From Acinetobacter dispersus (GTDB lineage Bacteria; Pseudomonadota; Gammaproteobacteria; Pseudomonadales; Moraxellaceae), in contig NZ_CP041970.1 of assembly GCF_009884975.1 (NCBI RefSeq), positions 1,798,001 to 1,862,000 of the forward strand: a DNA stretch of 64,000 nucleotides. The letters are read 5' to 3'. The stretch's first letter is position 1; the number at the start of each line of letters is the position of its first letter. This document shows, in pieces, positions 55,689 to 64,000 of this stretch. The translations under genes were made by a program, and so were the position numbers. Below the pieces are notes generated by a model. It searched no databases. It was not told the origin of the DNA and saw nothing but the letters and a program-made list of their open reading frames with translations.

Positions 55689-56476
55689 ACAGCCACCTCA
55701 TGCCCTGCTTGTTTCTGCACACGTAGGCGTTCAAACAATTGCTCACGTAATTGAATAAATTTTGGATCCGATTTAATCGCACGAATCGATTCGCCTTGCT
55801 TATAACGCTCTGCAAAATCCAGTTTTAAAGTTTCGACAATCTTACCTGGACGAGCCGTCATCAACACCAATTGATTGCTCAGCAATAGTGCTTCTTCAAT
55901 GTCATGTGTAATCAGGAAGAAGGATTTATTTTGTTCAATCCATAAATCCAGCACCAACTGCTGCATGGTTTCACGGGTAAATGCATCAAGCGCAGCAAAA
56001 GGCTCATCTAGTAAAATGAATGCAGCATGGCTAATCAAAGCGCGAGCAATCCCAACCCGTTGTTTCATGCCACCTGACAATTCCCAAATATTGGCTTTAG
56101 CTACATGACTCAAGCCGACAATTTTAAGAATTGCATCGACTTGCTGTTGAATTTCTTGCTCTTTTAAACCTTTGAGTTGCAAAGCAAAACCGATATTTTC
56201 AGAGACATTTAACCAAGGTAATAGCGCATGATCCTGAAATACCACCGCACGGCGTGCATCTGGCGCAGTCACCACTTCATGATCCAGTGTAATCTGCCCC
56301 GAACTTGGCTGTTGAAAGCCCGCCAAGATATTCAGTAATGTTGTTTTACCACAGCCAGACTCCCCCAAAATCACAGTCAAAGTGCCTTCTTCAATCTTCA
56401 GATTGATATCTTGTAATACAGGCACGGTCTGTTTTGGAAAGGTTAAATGAAGATGCTCAGCAGCTAATACGCTCAT
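55685..56476 (-). CDS. tauB: Taurine ABC transporter ATPase
   Basis: This 263-aa protein has Walker A GESGCGKTT (about 37-45), signature LSGGMKQR, Walker B ILLDEPFAALD and H-loop THDIEEA. It is the energy-coupling subunit of TauABC and lies between tauA and tauC. Confidence 0.94.
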   Translation of the reverse strand: MSVLAAEHLHLTFPKQTVPVLQDINLKIEEGTLTVILGESGCGKTTLLNILAGFQQPSSGQITLDHEVVTAPDARRAVVFQDHALLPWLNVSENIGFALQLKGLKEQEIQQQVDAILKIVGLSHVAKANIWELSGGMKQRVGIARALISHAAFILLDEPFAALDAFTRETMQQLVLDLWIEQNKSFFLITHDIEEALLLSNQLVLMTARPGKIVETLKLDFAERYKQGESIRAIKSDPKFIQLREQLFERLRVQKQAGHEVAV

Positions 56477-56485
56477 TTAGATCTC

Positions 56486-57508
56486 CTATGGCTGTAAGAA
56501 TTGGGTGGTGACATTACCTTGATAATCAGGTTTTACTTGATCTACCTTGCCTTGGCTTTTGAGGAAGGTTGCTGTATCGAAAATATTTTTGGCAAACTCA
56601 CCCGCTAAAGTTGCTTGTTGTTGCTGACCATTCAGATAAATATTGCCTGACAACAGTAAAGGAATATCTTTCACATCAGAGCCTGTCAGCTGAGCAATTT
56701 TCTGGATATTGTCCGCATTTTGTTCAAATGCTTTTGGATCCTGCTGATACGCTTCAACTTGTTTCAAGCTGGTTTTTACGAATGCTTTTAAGAACTCTGG
56801 ATTTTTTTCAGCGAAATCTTTACGAACCACCCATAAATCATAGGTTGGTGCACCCCACTCGCCGACTTGTTTCGAGTCTGTTAATACATGACCACTGGCT
56901 TTGACTTTACTTAATGCAGGTTCCCAAACATAAGTTGCATCGATATCACCACGTTCCCAAGCTGCTGTGATTTCAGGTGGACGTAAGTTAATAATCTTGA
57001 CTTGGTTATCCGCAATATTCCAATGCTTGAGTGCTGACAACAAGCTGTAATGCGTGGTTGAAACAAATGGTACGGCAATGGTTTTGCCAATCAAATCTTG
57101 AGGGTTTTTAATGCCTGATTTGTTACTCACCACCAATGCTTCTGAACCGCCTAATTTAGCCGTCACAAGAAAGACTTCAATCGGTAAATCACGACTTGCA
57201 GCAGCAGCCAGAGGACTAGAACCGATATTACCGATCACCACATCACCCGAAGCCAATGCATTAACCACATCTGAACCTGCATCAAATTTGCGCCATTGAA
57301 TTGCTTGATTACTATCACGTTCATAATCACCATTGGCTTGTGCAACCTTGGTTGGATCCACACCAGTTTGATAGGCAATCACTACTGCCTTGTTATTTTT
57401 AGACTGAACAGGTGCAGCATCTTTTTGATTTTGATAGACAATAAAAGCAACAATCGCCACAAGGACGATCGCTGTAACAATTAGCGGCTTAGAGTTTTTG
57501 ATGCCCAT
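56486..57508 (-). CDS. tauA: Taurine-binding periplasmic protein
   Basis: This 340-aa substrate-binding protein of the SsuA/TauA/NMT1 type has a short N-terminal signal/anchor (PLIVTAIVLVAIVAFIVYQ) without a lipobox. YQTGVDPTKVAQANG and YDLWVVRKDFAEKNPEFLKAFV lie in the two lobes. ATG 57508 starts MGIKNSK; a TTG seven codons earlier is possible. It is first gene of the operon; an inverted repeat lies 78-104 bases upstream. Confidence 0.93.
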   Translation of the reverse strand: MGIKNSKPLIVTAIVLVAIVAFIVYQNQKDAAPVQSKNNKAVVIAYQTGVDPTKVAQANGDYERDSNQAIQWRKFDAGSDVVNALASGDVVIGNIGSSPLAAAASRDLPIEVFLVTAKLGGSEALVVSNKSGIKNPQDLIGKTIAVPFVSTTHYSLLSALKHWNIADNQVKIINLRPPEITAAWERGDIDATYVWEPALSKVKASGHVLTDSKQVGEWGAPTYDLWVVRKDFAEKNPEFLKAFVKTSLKQVEAYQQDPKAFEQNADNIQKIAQLTGSDVKDIPLLLSGNIYLNGQQQQATLAGEFAKNIFDTATFLKSQGKVDQVKPDYQGNVTTQFLQP

Positions 57509-57931
57509 AATTAGATGATCTTTCAACAATATAGGCTTATGGTATGCGGCATGCTTTATGATTAAAAATAAGAAAAAGTTAGTTGCTTATTCCTTTATGA
57601 GATAAGAATAAGACTTAGGCAATTTTTGCTGTTTTTATATTCAACTGGTTTATTTTTAGTGTTGTTTCATTTAATTTCCCAACTAAGCCTTTTAAATATT
57701 TATCCCTCTGTTTAATTGAAAAGTAAAATATTTAATCCTGATAATTTCATCTTTAAATTAAATAAGCATTTTCATTTTAAAATATAGCTCCAAACTATAT
57801 TCCGAATAAGTTAATAAAAACCTATTATTTATCAAAAATAGATATATAAATAAATTTTGCTTATTTTCCTGAATATAAAAACAGTCCTAAGATAAAAACA
57901 TCATCCCGCTGATGTATGAAAGGTTATAAAA
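57509..57931. other. Divergent regulatory region (tau operon / sulfur-storage genes)
   Basis: This 423-base very AT-rich region separates tauA from the rhodanese gene. Apart from the inverted repeats at 57586-57612 and 57798-57808 I see no gene. Divergent control of both sulfur units from here is plausible. Confidence 0.5.
57586..57612. promoter_or_regulatory. Inverted repeat between tauA and rhodanese gene (possible LysR-type operator)
   Basis: CTTATTC (57586-57592) and GAATAAG (57606-57612) are perfect arms 13 bases apart. A second palindrome, TATTC-c-GAATA, lies at 57798-57808 on the other gene's side. Both are of the size and AT content of LysR-type sites such as CysB/Cbl, known regulators of sulfur genes. 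The assignment is inference. Confidence 0.4.
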
Positions 57932-58441
57932 ATGAATGCTCAATTTGATTCTACTGATATAGCAGAATCGACATCTACGATTCACGGTTTATCAAAAAAT
58001 CCACAAGATATCTTAGCGCGTGCGCAACATTATGCTGAAGAAAATGAACTCGATTTCACTGGCAGCGTACCCCCACCTGAAGCTTGGTATTTGGTTGAAC
58101 AAGGTCTTGCGGTATTGGTCGATGTACGTACCAATGAAGAACGCAAATTTGTCGGCTATGTCCCTGAAAGTATCCACGTTGCATGGGCAACGGGTACATC
58201 ATTTAATCGAAACCCACGCTTTCTTAAAGAACTGGATAGCAAAGTTGGCAAAGACAAAACCATTCTGCTGCTCTGCCGTAGTGGTAAACGCTCTGCTTTA
58301 GCAGCTGCAGCAGCATTTAGTGCAGGTTTTGCCCAAGTTTATAACGTTCAAGAGGGCTTTGAAGGTGATCTGAACGAACAGCAACAACGTAATCAAAGTA
58401 ATGGCTGGCGTACACATCAGTTACCTTGGTTACAAGACTAA
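57932..58441 (+). CDS. Rhodanese-domain sulfurtransferase
   Basis: This 169-aa protein has one rhodanese domain (about 45-150) with active-site Cys115 in the loop CRSGKRS, and VDVRTNEER upstream. A small N-terminal extension precedes it. It can carry persulfide sulfur, for instance from the cysteine desulfurase encoded downstream. It has RBS AAAGG, stands 60 bases before the acetyltransferase gene and opens the rhodanese-SAT-encapsulin-desulfurase cluster. Confidence 0.93.
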   Translation: MNAQFDSTDIAESTSTIHGLSKNPQDILARAQHYAEENELDFTGSVPPPEAWYLVEQGLAVLVDVRTNEERKFVGYVPESIHVAWATGTSFNRNPRFLKELDSKVGKDKTILLLCRSGKRSALAAAAAFSAGFAQVYNVQEGFEGDLNEQQQRNQSNGWRTHQLPWLQD

Positions 58442-58503
58442 TGCTGCTTTTTTAAGCAATTATTTTACGATTTATTTAAGATCTCGTTTTGCAAGGAACT
58501 CGT

Positions 58504-59442
58504 GTGAGCCAATGGAAAATACAGCCTGTCGTCGAAGGCCTACAACAAGCACGGCATGAATGGAGAGAGCGTCAACATCGCATCAAAGAATTTGGTGGAC
58601 GTGAACTCCCATCTAAGGATGCGCTGAAGTCAATTTTAGATGATCTGTGTGGGATCTTATTTCCAATGCGACTTGGGCCGAGCGATCTACGCCAAGAAAC
58701 TGAGGATTACTATATTGCCTATACCCTTGACCGTGTTTTAAATGAACTGTTTGCTCAGGTCAAGTTGGCTTTAAATTACGAAGCCAAAAGTCGAGTCAAA
58801 CCGATCCCAGTTTCAAGCAATGAACGTCTGCTATATGAGCAGCAAGTCGCTTTGGCCCAAACCATCGTACAGGATTTTGCCAATACCTTGCCTGACATTC
58901 GCCGCTTATTGGATGCAGATGTCTGTGCTGCATATGAAGGTGATCCCGCAGCGCATAGCGTCGATGAAGTCCTCCTCTGCTATCCAGGTATTTTAGCGAT
59001 TATTCATCATCGTGTAGCCCATCAGCTCTATCACAGTGTAACGCTGCTCTCACGGATTATTTCTGAATTGGCCCATTCAGCAACGGGTATTGATATTCAT
59101 CCGGGTGCGCAAATTGGGAAAGGCTTCTTTATCGATCACGGCACAGGTGTGGTGATTGGTGAAACCTCAGTGATTGGTGAATATGTCCGTATCTATCAGG
59201 CGGTGACGCTCGGTGCAAAACGGTTCGAACTGAATGAAGATGGCGCATTGAAAAAAGATTATGCCCGTCATCCGATCGTGGAAGACCATGTGGTGATTTA
59301 TGCAGGTGCAACAATTTTAGGCTGTATCACCATTGGTAAAGGCTCAATTATTGGCGGCAATGTATGGCTCACTCATAGTGTTGCAGCAGGCAGTCAGATT
59401 TTACAGTCACCAAGCGAATCATTACACAATAGTAAAGTTTAA
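58504..59442 (+). CDS. Serine O-acetyltransferase (SrpH/EpsC-like)
   Basis: It makes O-acetylserine, the carbon acceptor for cysteine synthesis. The 312-aa protein has a helical N-terminal domain (about 1-175) and a left-handed beta-helix with hexapeptide repeats (IHPGAQIGKG, DHGTGVVIGETSVIGEYVRI, GAKR). The catalytic His lies in IDHGTG. It lacks the IDG-type C-tail of E. coli CysE and is longer, like SrpH. Start is GTG 58504, seven bases after AAGGA; the frame to TTG 58489 would include the RBS. In Synechococcus srpH and srpI are likewise linked. Confidence 0.92.
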   Translation: MSQWKIQPVVEGLQQARHEWRERQHRIKEFGGRELPSKDALKSILDDLCGILFPMRLGPSDLRQETEDYYIAYTLDRVLNELFAQVKLALNYEAKSRVKPIPVSSNERLLYEQQVALAQTIVQDFANTLPDIRRLLDADVCAAYEGDPAAHSVDEVLLCYPGILAIIHHRVAHQLYHSVTLLSRIISELAHSATGIDIHPGAQIGKGFFIDHGTGVVIGETSVIGEYVRIYQAVTLGAKRFELNEDGALKKDYARHPIVEDHVVIYAGATILGCITIGKGSIIGGNVWLTHSVAAGSQILQSPSESLHNSKV

Positions 59443-59689
59443 TTTAATGAGGTATTTAACCAAGTAAATAAAAAGGCGTAAGAATAAATAACGTATATTC
59501 AATACTTATATTTATTTTTCATAATTATATTCTTATGAGTAATAAGCAGATAATTCACGATTATTTATCTCATAATAATATTTTTAAAAAAACTAAATAG
59601 CCTCTAGTCTAACGAAATAAATCATTAAATATTATTGCAATAAAACCAATTTTTATTAACAAAGCCAAAGACAACAGGAAAACTTATTC

Positions 59690-60622
59690 ATGGCAAAAAC
59701 CACAGATAAAGTCCAACTTGCGCTTGGAGATCATGCAGCTAGACAGCTTGCCAATGCCACCAAGACCGTTCCACAACTTTCGACCATTACCCCACGTTGG
59801 CTCACACATTTATTGCAATGGATTCCAGTTGAAGCAGGTATTTATCGCGTTAACCGTGTCAGCAACACCGATGATATCCAAGTGGCCTGTACACAACGTG
59901 ATGAAGCGACTTTGCCGCAAACCTTTGTTGATTATGATGCGCAACCGCGTGAATATTTCTTAAATGGTGTTTCTACCGTCTTGGATATTCATACCCGAGT
60001 TGCTGATCTTTACAGCAGTCCACATGATCAAATTAAAGAACAATTACGCTTAACCATTGAAACCATTAAAGAACGCCAAGAAAGCGAACTGATCAATAAT
60101 CCTGAATATGGTTTATTGGCCAGTGTCGCAGATGAACAGCGTATCTCAACTTTAAATGGTCCGCCAACACCAGATGACTTTGATGATTTACTCCGTAAAG
60201 TCTGGAAAGAACCCGGTTTCTTCTTGGCACATCCAGATGCAATTGCTGCATTCGGCCGTGAATGTACCCGTCGTGGCGTGCCACCACCAACGGTCAGTTT
60301 ATTCGGTTCACAGTTCATCACATGGCGTGGTGTGCCACTGATTCCATCGAATAAGATTCCTGTGGAAGATGGTAAAACCAAAATCTTGTTACTGCGTGTG
60401 GGTGAAAAACGCCAAGGTGTGGTGGGCTTATTCCAACCAGGCTTAGCAGGTGAGCAATCTCCTGGCCTTTCTGTACGTTTCATGGGCATCAACCGCAATG
60501 CGATTGCGTCTTATCTGATCTCACTGTACTGCTCATTGGCGGTATTGACTGAGGATGCGTTGGCTGTGCTCGAAGATGTGGAGGTGGACAAATATCATGA
60601 CTACCCAGTTAACTACAAGTAA
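59690..60622 (+). CDS. srpI: Family 2A encapsulin shell protein (SrpI-like)
   Basis: This 310-aa HK97-fold protein self-assembles into a closed protein shell. It contains the family 2A landmarks: an N-terminal arm, TPRWLTHLLQWIPVEAGIYRVNRV, a central P-domain with NNPEYGLLASVADEQRI, GPPTPDDFDDLLRKVWKEPGFF, and an A-domain stretch QGVVGLFQPGLAGEQSPGLSVRFMG (each quoted in pieces of at most 20: QGVVGLFQPGLAGEQ, SPGLSVRFMG). No cNMP-binding insertion is present, which separates it from family 2B. AGGA precedes the ATG. The stop lies 26 bases inside the desulfurase gene, coupling shell and cargo translation. Family 2A shells of this type, including Acinetobacter examples, have been linked to sulfur storage. 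Confidence 0.95.
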   Translation: MAKTTDKVQLALGDHAARQLANATKTVPQLSTITPRWLTHLLQWIPVEAGIYRVNRVSNTDDIQVACTQRDEATLPQTFVDYDAQPREYFLNGVSTVLDIHTRVADLYSSPHDQIKEQLRLTIETIKERQESELINNPEYGLLASVADEQRISTLNGPPTPDDFDDLLRKVWKEPGFFLAHPDAIAAFGRECTRRGVPPPTVSLFGSQFITWRGVPLIPSNKIPVEDGKTKILLLRVGEKRQGVVGLFQPGLAGEQSPGLSVRFMGINRNAIASYLISLYCSLAVLTEDALAVLEDVEVDKYHDYPVNYK

Positions 60623-62549
60623 TTTGCAAGGTAGTCCAACGGGTTCTGAAGTGGTCGGTGTTAGCCCACCGTCCAACTTCCCAGATGAAGCAACACTTTC
60701 AAGACTCGCCTCTGAATTTTTTGCTGCACTGCCAAGCTCAGGCAGTGGTCACTCTTCTGGTTTGAATTTGGACTTGCCCAATGTCGGTACACCACCACAT
60801 CAACCCCAGCCTGCTGAACCTTTAGCAGCATTAAGTGGTCGTGCGCCCAATATTGCTTATGAAAAAAGTTTGAACCCTGAATATCCCGAGCATATCCCAA
60901 ACTATCCCGATTATCCTGAACGTCGTGCGATTGCATCTGCGCCAGTGGTTGGTGGAGCAAACTTACCTCGCCCGCCGATTGAACCAAATTTTCCACAGGC
61001 CATTCATAGCGCACCGAATGTACCTTTGGTTGAGCCTTCTCGTCCGTCTACAAGCGAGGCATCGCCGTTTTATTTTTTAAATGATTTTGCAGCACCCAGC
61101 TCATCTAGCTCTGACTTTGATGCTGCCAGTTTTGCGACTGCACAATCATTTCAATTACCACACGGCGATGCGCTAAAAAGCTTATTGCAGCAAGATTCTC
61201 AAACTTCAACTCAAGCAAAAAATAATGCCTCATCAGGTTTCTATTTTTTGGATTTGCCACAAAGCAATGCGAGTTATGGCAATTACCAAGCTTCACAACC
61301 ACAGTTTGTTGCCAATGCAGCGCAACCTTTGGATATTCAAGCGATCCGTCGTGATTTTCCCATTCTGCAAGAACGCGTCAATGGTCGACCTCTGGTCTGG
61401 TTTGATAATGCAGCGACCACGCAAAAACCACAAAGCGTGATTGATCGTATTGCCTATTTTTATCAGCACGAAAATTCCAATATTCATCGTGCCGCACATG
61501 AACTGGCAGCACGTGCAACCGATGCCTATGAACATGCGCGTAATGTGGTGGCCCGTTTCATTGGAGCAAAATCATCCAAGGAAATCATTTTTGTACGTGG
61601 TACCACTGAAGGCATTAACCTGATTGCCAAAACGTGGGGTGAACAAAATATTGGTGAAGGTGATGAAATCATCGTGTCTCATCTTGAGCATCACGCCAAC
61701 ATCGTACCGTGGTTCCAGCTCACCAAAAAAGTCGGCGCCAAACTTCGTGTCATTCCCGTGGATGATACGGGTCAAATCATTCTGGAAGAACTGCCAAAAC
61801 TGATTAATGAACGGACCAAACTGATCTCGATTACCCAGGTGTCCAACGCCTTAGGTACCGTCACTCCTGTCGCCGAGGTGATCAAAATCGCGCATGCCAA
61901 AGGTATACGGGTCTTGGTCGATGGGGCTCAATCGGTTTCCCATATGCCAACCGATGTCCAAGCGATTGATGCTGACTTCTTTGTATTCTCAGGGCATAAA
62001 GTATTTGGACCGACAGGCATTGGTGCAGTCTATGCCAAGCCTGAAATTCTGGAAACCATGCCTGTGTGGGAAGGCGGCGGCAATATGATTCAGGATGTGA
62101 GCTTTGAACAAGTGGTTTACCAACCGGCTCCAAACAAGTTTGAAGCAGGTACGGGCAATATTGCCGATGCAGTCGGTTTAGGTGCTGCATTGGAATATGT
62201 GGAACGCCTTGGCATTCATAATATTGCCCGTTATGAACATGGCTTGCTGGAATATGGCCAGCATGCGCTAAGCAGCGTTGCAGGTTTGAGACCGATTGGC
62301 ACGGCGAAAAACAAAGCCAGTGTCATGTCCTTTACCCTTGCAGGTTATTCAACCGAGCAAGTAGGTAAGGCACTGAATCAACATGGCATTGCAGTACGTT
62401 CAGGACACCATTGTGCTCAGCCGATTTTACGTCGTTTTGGTGTGGAACAGACGGTGCGCCCATCTTTGGCGTTTTACAACACCACGGAAGAAATTGATTT
62501 GCTGGTGTCTGTATTACATCAATTGAGCAGAAACAAACGCAGTACTTAA
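60597..62549 (+). CDS. Encapsulin cargo cysteine desulfurase with long disordered N-terminal domain
   Basis: The 650-aa PLP enzyme removes sulfur from cysteine. Residues ~1-244 are Pro/Ser/Ala-rich and disordered, and hold short hydrophobic motifs: LSRLASEFFAALP (34-46), SPFYFLNDFAAPS (156-168) and SGFYFLDLPQS (213-223). These are probable shell-binding segments. The catalytic domain (~245-650) is SufS-like, with LVWFDNAATTQKP, PLP lysine in SGHKVFGPTG, and the persulfide Cys606 in RSGHHCAQP. ATG 60597 is preceded by GGAGG. It overlaps the shell gene. The order rhodanese-SAT-shell-desulfurase is the type described for cysteine-desulfurase encapsulin systems. Confidence 0.95.
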   Translation: MTTQLTTSNLQGSPTGSEVVGVSPPSNFPDEATLSRLASEFFAALPSSGSGHSSGLNLDLPNVGTPPHQPQPAEPLAALSGRAPNIAYEKSLNPEYPEHIPNYPDYPERRAIASAPVVGGANLPRPPIEPNFPQAIHSAPNVPLVEPSRPSTSEASPFYFLNDFAAPSSSSSDFDAASFATAQSFQLPHGDALKSLLQQDSQTSTQAKNNASSGFYFLDLPQSNASYGNYQASQPQFVANAAQPLDIQAIRRDFPILQERVNGRPLVWFDNAATTQKPQSVIDRIAYFYQHENSNIHRAAHELAARATDAYEHARNVVARFIGAKSSKEIIFVRGTTEGINLIAKTWGEQNIGEGDEIIVSHLEHHANIVPWFQLTKKVGAKLRVIPVDDTGQIILEELPKLINERTKLISITQVSNALGTVTPVAEVIKIAHAKGIRVLVDGAQSVSHMPTDVQAIDADFFVFSGHKVFGPTGIGAVYAKPEILETMPVWEGGGNMIQDVSFEQVVYQPAPNKFEAGTGNIADAVGLGAALEYVERLGIHNIARYEHGLLEYGQHALSSVAGLRPIGTAKNKASVMSFTLAGYSTEQVGKALNQHGIAVRSGHHCAQPILRRFGVEQTVRPSLAFYNTTEEIDLLVSVLHQLSRNKRST

Positions 62550-62562
62550 ACGCTCTGCAATA

Positions 62563-62590
62563 AAAAAGACTGCCTCAGTGCAGTCTTTTT
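62563..62590. terminator. Bidirectional terminator after desulfurase gene
   Basis: AAAAAGACTGC and GCAGTCTTTTT form an 11-base stem with A and T tracts on both sides. It lies between convergent genes ending at 62549 and 62596. Confidence 0.92.
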
Positions 62591-62595
62591 TCTAT

Positions 62596-63237
62596 TTAGG
62601 CAAAGGCAACGCTCCAGATCAAGCGTATTGCCACTGCACTCAAGATCACGCCCATCACCCGCTCGAAATATACGCCAAACTCTAAAAAGCGTTTCCGTAC
62701 AATCGGTTGTGCAAACATGATGCTGACTAAAATGAACCATGATGCATTCACCAGACACATCCAGATGCCATAACCGATTTGAACCTTTAACGGTGTTGCG
62801 GGATTCACAATGGTGGTAAAAATTGCCAGAAAAAACACGGTCGCTTTCGGATTTAACGCGTTGGTCAAAAAGCCCATATTAAAGGCTTGGATCAAGCTCG
62901 GTTTGCCCAGCGCTTCCCCCGCCAGAATATCCAGATTGGCATTCGGTTGACTACGTAAACATTGCCAGCCCAAATAAATCAAATAAGCCGCGCCTGCAAC
63001 ACGTAATAACGACATTAACCAGACACTTTGCTGGATCAGCACGCCAACACCCACCAAGGTATAAAACACATGTGCCGAAATGCCGACACCAATGCCGATT
63101 GCCGTGATACAGCCAATTAAATAACCATATCGCACACTCTGCCGTACTGTAATGATAAAATCAGGACCCGGTAAAACGACTGCCATAAAATGGATCAATG
63201 CCAAGGCCAGAAACTCATGTCCATACAACTGCCACAT
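62596..63237 (-). CDS. LysE/RhtB-family exporter
   Basis: This 213-aa inner-membrane exporter has about six membrane segments with FMAVVLPGPDFIITVRQS (the PGPD variant of the family motif) and GFLTNALNPKATVFFLAIF. ATG 63237 has GGAG nine bases upstream; the longer frame to 63255 has no RBS. Substrate is unknown; the divergent LysR gene may regulate it. A second LysE-family gene at 25050-25661 is not closely similar by eye. Confidence 0.9.
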   Translation of the reverse strand: MWQLYGHEFLALALIHFMAVVLPGPDFIITVRQSVRYGYLIGCITAIGIGVGISAHVFYTLVGVGVLIQQSVWLMSLLRVAGAAYLIYLGWQCLRSQPNANLDILAGEALGKPSLIQAFNMGFLTNALNPKATVFFLAIFTTIVNPATPLKVQIGYGIWMCLVNASWFILVSIMFAQPIVRKRFLEFGVYFERVMGVILSAVAIRLIWSVAFA

Positions 63238-63329
63238 TTGATTTATCTCCATCATGACTACAGGAAAAAGATTGTATTGCGATTTTTAAAGCGCGATAAT
63301 CCAATCAAAATCCAAATAACTTTTGCTTC

Positions 63330-64000
63330 ATGAGCACAAATCAAAGTCTGGTTCTGTTAAATGAAATGGCAACCTTTGTCAAAGTTGTCGAAACGGAAAG
63401 CTTTTCTGAAACTGCACGACAACTCGGTTCTACCCCTTCGGCTGTGAGCCGCGCGATTGCCCGTTTAGAACGGGCCTTGGGTACACGCTTATTGCATCGC
63501 ACTACACGTAAACTGCGCTTGAGTGAAAGTGGTCAGCAGGTCTATGAACGCTGTGTCGACATGGTCAATGCGGCACAAGCGGTAATGGAAAGCTCGGGAC
63601 AGTTTCATATTGAACCACAAGGCGTGATTCGAATCAGTGTGCCCAAGGCTGTTGGGCATTTTATGCTGCATCCTCACTTGCCCGAATTCTTGGCACTGTA
63701 TCCAAAAATTGATATTCAACTGCTATTGGAAGACCGTTATATTGACTTGATTGATGATGGTGTCGATCTGGCCATTCGCATTACCGAACAACCACCAGGT
63801 GGATTGATGGGGCGAAAACTGATTGATATTGATCATTTAATTTGTGCCACGCCAGAATATTTACAGCAACATGGCATACCGCAACATCCTCATGATTTAA
63901 AACAGCACCAGTGTATTTATTTAGGTGAACAACCTAATGACTCGAAATGGAAATTCCAGCAAGAACAGAAATCAATTACGGTACCAGTCCGTGGTCGTTA
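63330..64000 (+). CDS. LysR-family transcriptional regulator (cut by window edge)
   Basis: The visible 223 codons show the N-terminal winged HTH (FSETARQLGSTPSAVSRAIARLE) and most of the substrate-binding domain (VIRISVPKAVGHFM, DDGVDLAIRI, LICATPEYL). The sequence is of the CrgA/AaeR-like subgroup. The HTH phrase begins ESFSETARQL. It is divergent from the LysE-type exporter with 93 bases between starts, a common regulator-exporter pairing. RBS is not obvious. The C-terminus is outside the window. Confidence 0.92.
   Translation, partial: MSTNQSLVLLNEMATFVKVVETESFSETARQLGSTPSAVSRAIARLERALGTRLLHRTTRKLRLSESGQQVYERCVDMVNAAQAVMESSGQFHIEPQGVIRISVPKAVGHFMLHPHLPEFLALYPKIDIQLLLEDRYIDLIDDGVDLAIRITEQPPGGLMGRKLIDIDHLICATPEYLQQHGIPQHPHDLKQHQCIYLGEQPNDSKWKFQQEQKSITVPVRGR

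Noticed and set aside
60028..60498. 156-codon minus-strand frame inside the encapsulin gene
   Set aside because: It is the antisense shadow of a well-supported shell gene; composition is Arg/Pro/Ser-rich without a family match.

Overview
The window is chromosomal DNA of a gammaproteobacterium, almost certainly an Acinetobacter. The support is moderate-to-low GC, the comEC / lolD / single-lolC-type permease / PilZ order, the lppL(lptM)-lysA-dapF-xerC neighbourhood, a GyrA with an acidic insertion and acidic tail, and the general style of the housekeeping proteins. I cannot fix the species. There is no prophage, integron, transposase, rRNA, tRNA or CRISPR array.

Layout. 1-7.3 kb: the N-terminal part of comEC, a lipoprotein-release ABC system (lolD plus one LolC/E-type permease), a PilZ protein, a DMT exporter, a YaiI/UPF0178 protein, an unknown two-gene unit and serC. 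7.7-12.6 kb: an exporter operon (TolC-like, HlyD-like, two ABC-2 permeases) with no ATPase gene. 12.6-16.5 kb: a four-gene envelope-glycan operon (YdjC/NaxD-type deacetylase, GT2, GtrA, ArnT-like GT39) behind a sequence that fits a PmrA box. This suggests an amino-sugar lipid A modification pathway linked to polymyxin resistance. 16.5-19.3 kb: gyrA, with Ile at the quinolone-resistance Ser position. 19.7-21.8 kb: a secreted metallo-beta-lactamase-fold hydrolase and an AraC regulator split by an in-frame TAG. 21.9-34.3 kb: etfBA, xerC, a LysE exporter, dapF-lysA-lptM, cycA, an AGCS symporter, radA and a Tim44-like gene that changes frame at a run of nine A. 34.7-40.5 kb: a PiT phosphate transporter behind a Pho box, then metH.

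40.5-42.0 kb is a small accessory islet: a HEPN-type TIGR02391 protein and a DUF559 nuclease bracketed by REPIN-like palindromic elements. 42-53.6 kb holds glsA (glutaminase plus STAS), a deformylase, small unknowns, usp, a FadL-type porin, a DSD1-like PLP enzyme, an aldonolactone oxidase/ceramidase-like pair and an AraC/OruR regulator.

53.9-62.5 kb is a sulfur block: tauABCD on the minus strand, then a rhodanese, a serine O-acetyltransferase (SrpH-like), a family 2A encapsulin shell (SrpI-like) and a cysteine desulfurase with a roughly 245-residue disordered N-terminal cargo region. Taurine supplies sulfite, the acetyltransferase feeds cysteine synthesis, and the desulfurase inside the shell can take sulfur from cysteine for storage. 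This nanocompartment is the most striking system in the window. A LysE exporter and the start of a LysR regulator close it.
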